Assembly: GCA_964651095.1 (NCBI GenBank)
Contig: CAZYWO010000039.1
Location: 1 to 15,459, forward strand
Length of the DNA stretch: 15,459 nucleotides
Source of the DNA: SUG1106 sp964651095
GTDB taxonomy: Bacteria > Bacillota > Clostridia > Peptostreptococcales > Anaerovoracaceae
Reading direction: 5' to 3'
Under the pieces are notes generated by a model. It made no database searches. It was not told where the DNA came from and was given only the letters and a program-made list of their open reading frames with translations. Positions within the stretch are counted from its first letter, which is position 1, and each line of letters begins with the position of its first letter. Made by a program: the position numbers and the translations under genes. Shown one piece after another: positions 14,079 to 15,459 of the stretch.

Positions 14079-14090
14079 GAACAAATGTTC
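14079..14090. promoter_or_regulatory. LexA operator (SOS box) of recA
   Basis: GAACAAATGTTC is an exact GAAC-N4-GTTC box, placed at about +5 to +16 of the proximal promoter. LexA control of recA is well established in Bacillota. Confidence 0.85.
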
Positions 14091-14119
14091 ACAAACGTTA
14101 GGATAATTTGGAGGACAAC

Positions 14120-15211
14120 ATGGGCGTTAATAAAACAGAAAAGGATAAAGCTTTAGAGGCTGCAATGGATCAGATTCAGAAGCAGTTTGGTAAAGGCGCT
14201 ATTATGAAACTCGGCGACAATACTCACATGAACATCGACGCTATTTCAACAGGCTCTATAAGTTTAGATATAGCTACCGGCATAGGTGGAGTACCAAAAG
14301 GAAGAATCGTTGAGATTTATGGACCTGAATCTTCAGGTAAGACTACAATTGCATTACATATTGTGGCACAGGCTCAGATGTCAGGCGGAAAAGCCGCTTT
14401 CATAGATGCAGAGCACGCGCTTGACCCTATTTACGCAAAGAATTTAGGAGTAAACGTAGGCGACTTACTGGTATCTCAACCTGATACAGGTGAACAGGCG
14501 TTGGAAATTTGTGATATGCTAGCCAGAAGTGGAGCATTAGACGTGATAGTTATAGACTCTGTGGCAGCGTTAGTACCTAAAGCAGAAATTCAAGGTGATA
14601 TGGGAGATGCTCACGTTGGTCTGCAAGCAAGGCTTATGTCACAAGCGCTTCGTAAAATTACAGGTACTGTTAATAAATCGAATACTTGTGTAATTTTTAT
14701 TAACCAGCTTCGTGAAAAGGTAGGTATAATGTTTGGAAATCCGGAAGTTACTACAGGTGGTAGAGCCCTTAAATTCTATTCCTCTATAAGAATGGATGTA
14801 AGAAGAATCGAAAGTCTAAAAGTTGGTGACAATGTAGTAGGTAACAGAACGAGAGTAAAAATAGTAAAGAATAAAGTAGCGCCGCCGTTTAAGCTTGCAG
14901 AGTTTGATATTATGTACGGTGAAGGCATTTCAAAGGTCGGAGATATACTGGATTCCGCAGCAGAAGCTAAAATTATTGCGAAGGCGGGCTCATGGTATAG
15001 CTTTGAAGGAGAGAGAATCGGACAGGGCAGAGAAAATGTTAAAGTTTATCTAAAGGAACATCCTGCAATTATGGATAAGATTGAGGGTATGCTTTTAGAT
15101 CAGATTAAAAAAGACGATAACGATACACCTGAACCTGAGATCCCTGAAGAAGATATTTCAGAAATTATGGATCTGTTTGTAGATGACGACGGTGTTGTTA
15201 TCGAAAAATAA
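14120..15211 (+). CDS. recA: Recombinase RecA
   Basis: RecA forms ATP-dependent filaments on single-strand DNA, carries out strand exchange and triggers LexA self-cleavage. Walker A GPESSGKT lies at 68-75 (Lys74) and Walker B-type VIVIDSVAAL further on. The L1/L2 loop regions and the MFGNPEVTTGGRALKFYSS block are intact, and the C-terminal tail from about 334 is acidic, as usual. Length is 363 aa. The in-frame TTG at 14108 overlaps TTGGAGG, so ATG 14120 (5 nt after GGAGG 14110-14114) is the start. It has its own promoters and LexA box and is separated from cinA by the repair module, unlike the common direct cinA-recA order. Confidence 0.98.
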   Translation: MGVNKTEKDKALEAAMDQIQKQFGKGAIMKLGDNTHMNIDAISTGSISLDIATGIGGVPKGRIVEIYGPESSGKTTIALHIVAQAQMSGGKAAFIDAEHALDPIYAKNLGVNVGDLLVSQPDTGEQALEICDMLARSGALDVIVIDSVAALVPKAEIQGDMGDAHVGLQARLMSQALRKITGTVNKSNTCVIFINQLREKVGIMFGNPEVTTGGRALKFYSSIRMDVRRIESLKVGDNVVGNRTRVKIVKNKVAPPFKLAEFDIMYGEGISKVGDILDSAAEAKIIAKAGSWYSFEGERIGQGRENVKVYLKEHPAIMDKIEGMLLDQIKKDDNDTPEPEIPEEDISEIMDLFVDDDGVVIEK

Positions 15212-15459
15212 AATAATAAAAATTCCTTTTTAAAATATCAGTTCAAATGAAAAATAATCTGACAAGTTTATTATTGTGCGGTAAATAAATAGCTATATTT
15301 GACAGCCTTTTGAGATTATAAAAAGAGTTATTTCCAATATTGCTGTACTTAAGCCGCCCCATACAGACTTCGAGTTTAGTGAAAGGGGAAATTAGATAAA
15401 CAATGATTGAGTGAAAAGTTAAATTCCACTTGTAAACTTAAATTCCGTATTGATGACTA
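15212..15459. other. Non-coding stretch after recA
   Basis: No credible ORF: the longest ATG frames close within about 14 codons and lack ribosome sites. I see no clear terminator for recA. A GC-richer patch at 15353-15388 stands out, with CCCC (15357-15360) facing GGGG (15385-15388) around a small AGACT-TCG-AGTTT hairpin (15366-15378). This may be the leader of the next gene or a small RNA, but it cannot be named. Confidence 0.4.

Noticed and set aside
12133..14119. Phage or transposon origin of the repair module
   Set aside because: Although DUF5131 is also found in phages, there is no integrase, transposase, tRNA, attachment-site repeat or other phage gene nearby.
15299..15322. TTGACA followed by TATAAA after recA as a promoter
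   Set aside because: The spacer is only 12 bp, too short for sigma-A.
1..15459. CRISPR arrays, tRNA or rRNA genes
   Set aside because: No regularly spaced repeats and no tRNA- or rRNA-like sequence were seen on either strand by eye.

Overview
The window is chromosomal DNA from a low-GC, anaerobic-type Bacillota, most likely class Clostridia. The signs are strong AGGAGG ribosome sites, consensus TTGACA/TATAAT promoters, SpoIIIE/FtsK, acetate kinase, a GAAC-N4-GTTC type LexA operator and the conserved pgsA-cinA-recA order. I cannot place family or genus from this sequence alone.

Layout. (1) 1-1498: the 3' part of ackA (its first codons lie before the window), then rpmF with its own promoter and a strong terminator. 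(2) 1613-2905: trmO (tRNA m6t6A37 methyltransferase) and a small macro-domain protein, ending at a hairpin that can terminate from both sides. (3) 3072-5191: dapA on the minus strand and asd on the plus strand, divergent, giving two early steps of the diaminopimelate/lysine route. (4) 5263-12132: a long plus-strand run asd-uppP-ftsK-rimO-pgsA-cinA, with tight junctions at ftsK-rimO-pgsA. It serves cell-wall lipid recycling, chromosome segregation, ribosomal protein S12 modification, phospholipid synthesis and NMN salvage, and it ends at a 13-bp terminator stem (12188-12228). (5) 12359-13848: a two-gene module, an AlkD-like DNA alkylation repair protein followed by a DUF5131 (phage Gp37/Gp68-like) protein with a CX3CX2C cluster. 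It is driven by a promoter whose -35/-10 spacer holds a perfect LexA box. (6) 13849-15211: a promoter region with a second LexA box, then recA. (7) 15212-15459: non-coding DNA after recA.

Most of the window is ordinary housekeeping. The notable part is region 5. A LexA-box-controlled base-repair plus putative radical-SAM pair sits between cinA and recA, which are normally neighbours, and recA carries the same operator. This makes a small local SOS/DNA-repair cluster and suggests that the poorly characterised DUF5131 protein works in DNA damage repair.

The long ORFs on the opposite strand or in other frames of these genes are shadows and are not listed. Start codons were moved where the ribosome site demanded it: macro 2405, dapA TTG 3950, uppP 5263, pgsA 10247, cinA 10900, recA 14120.
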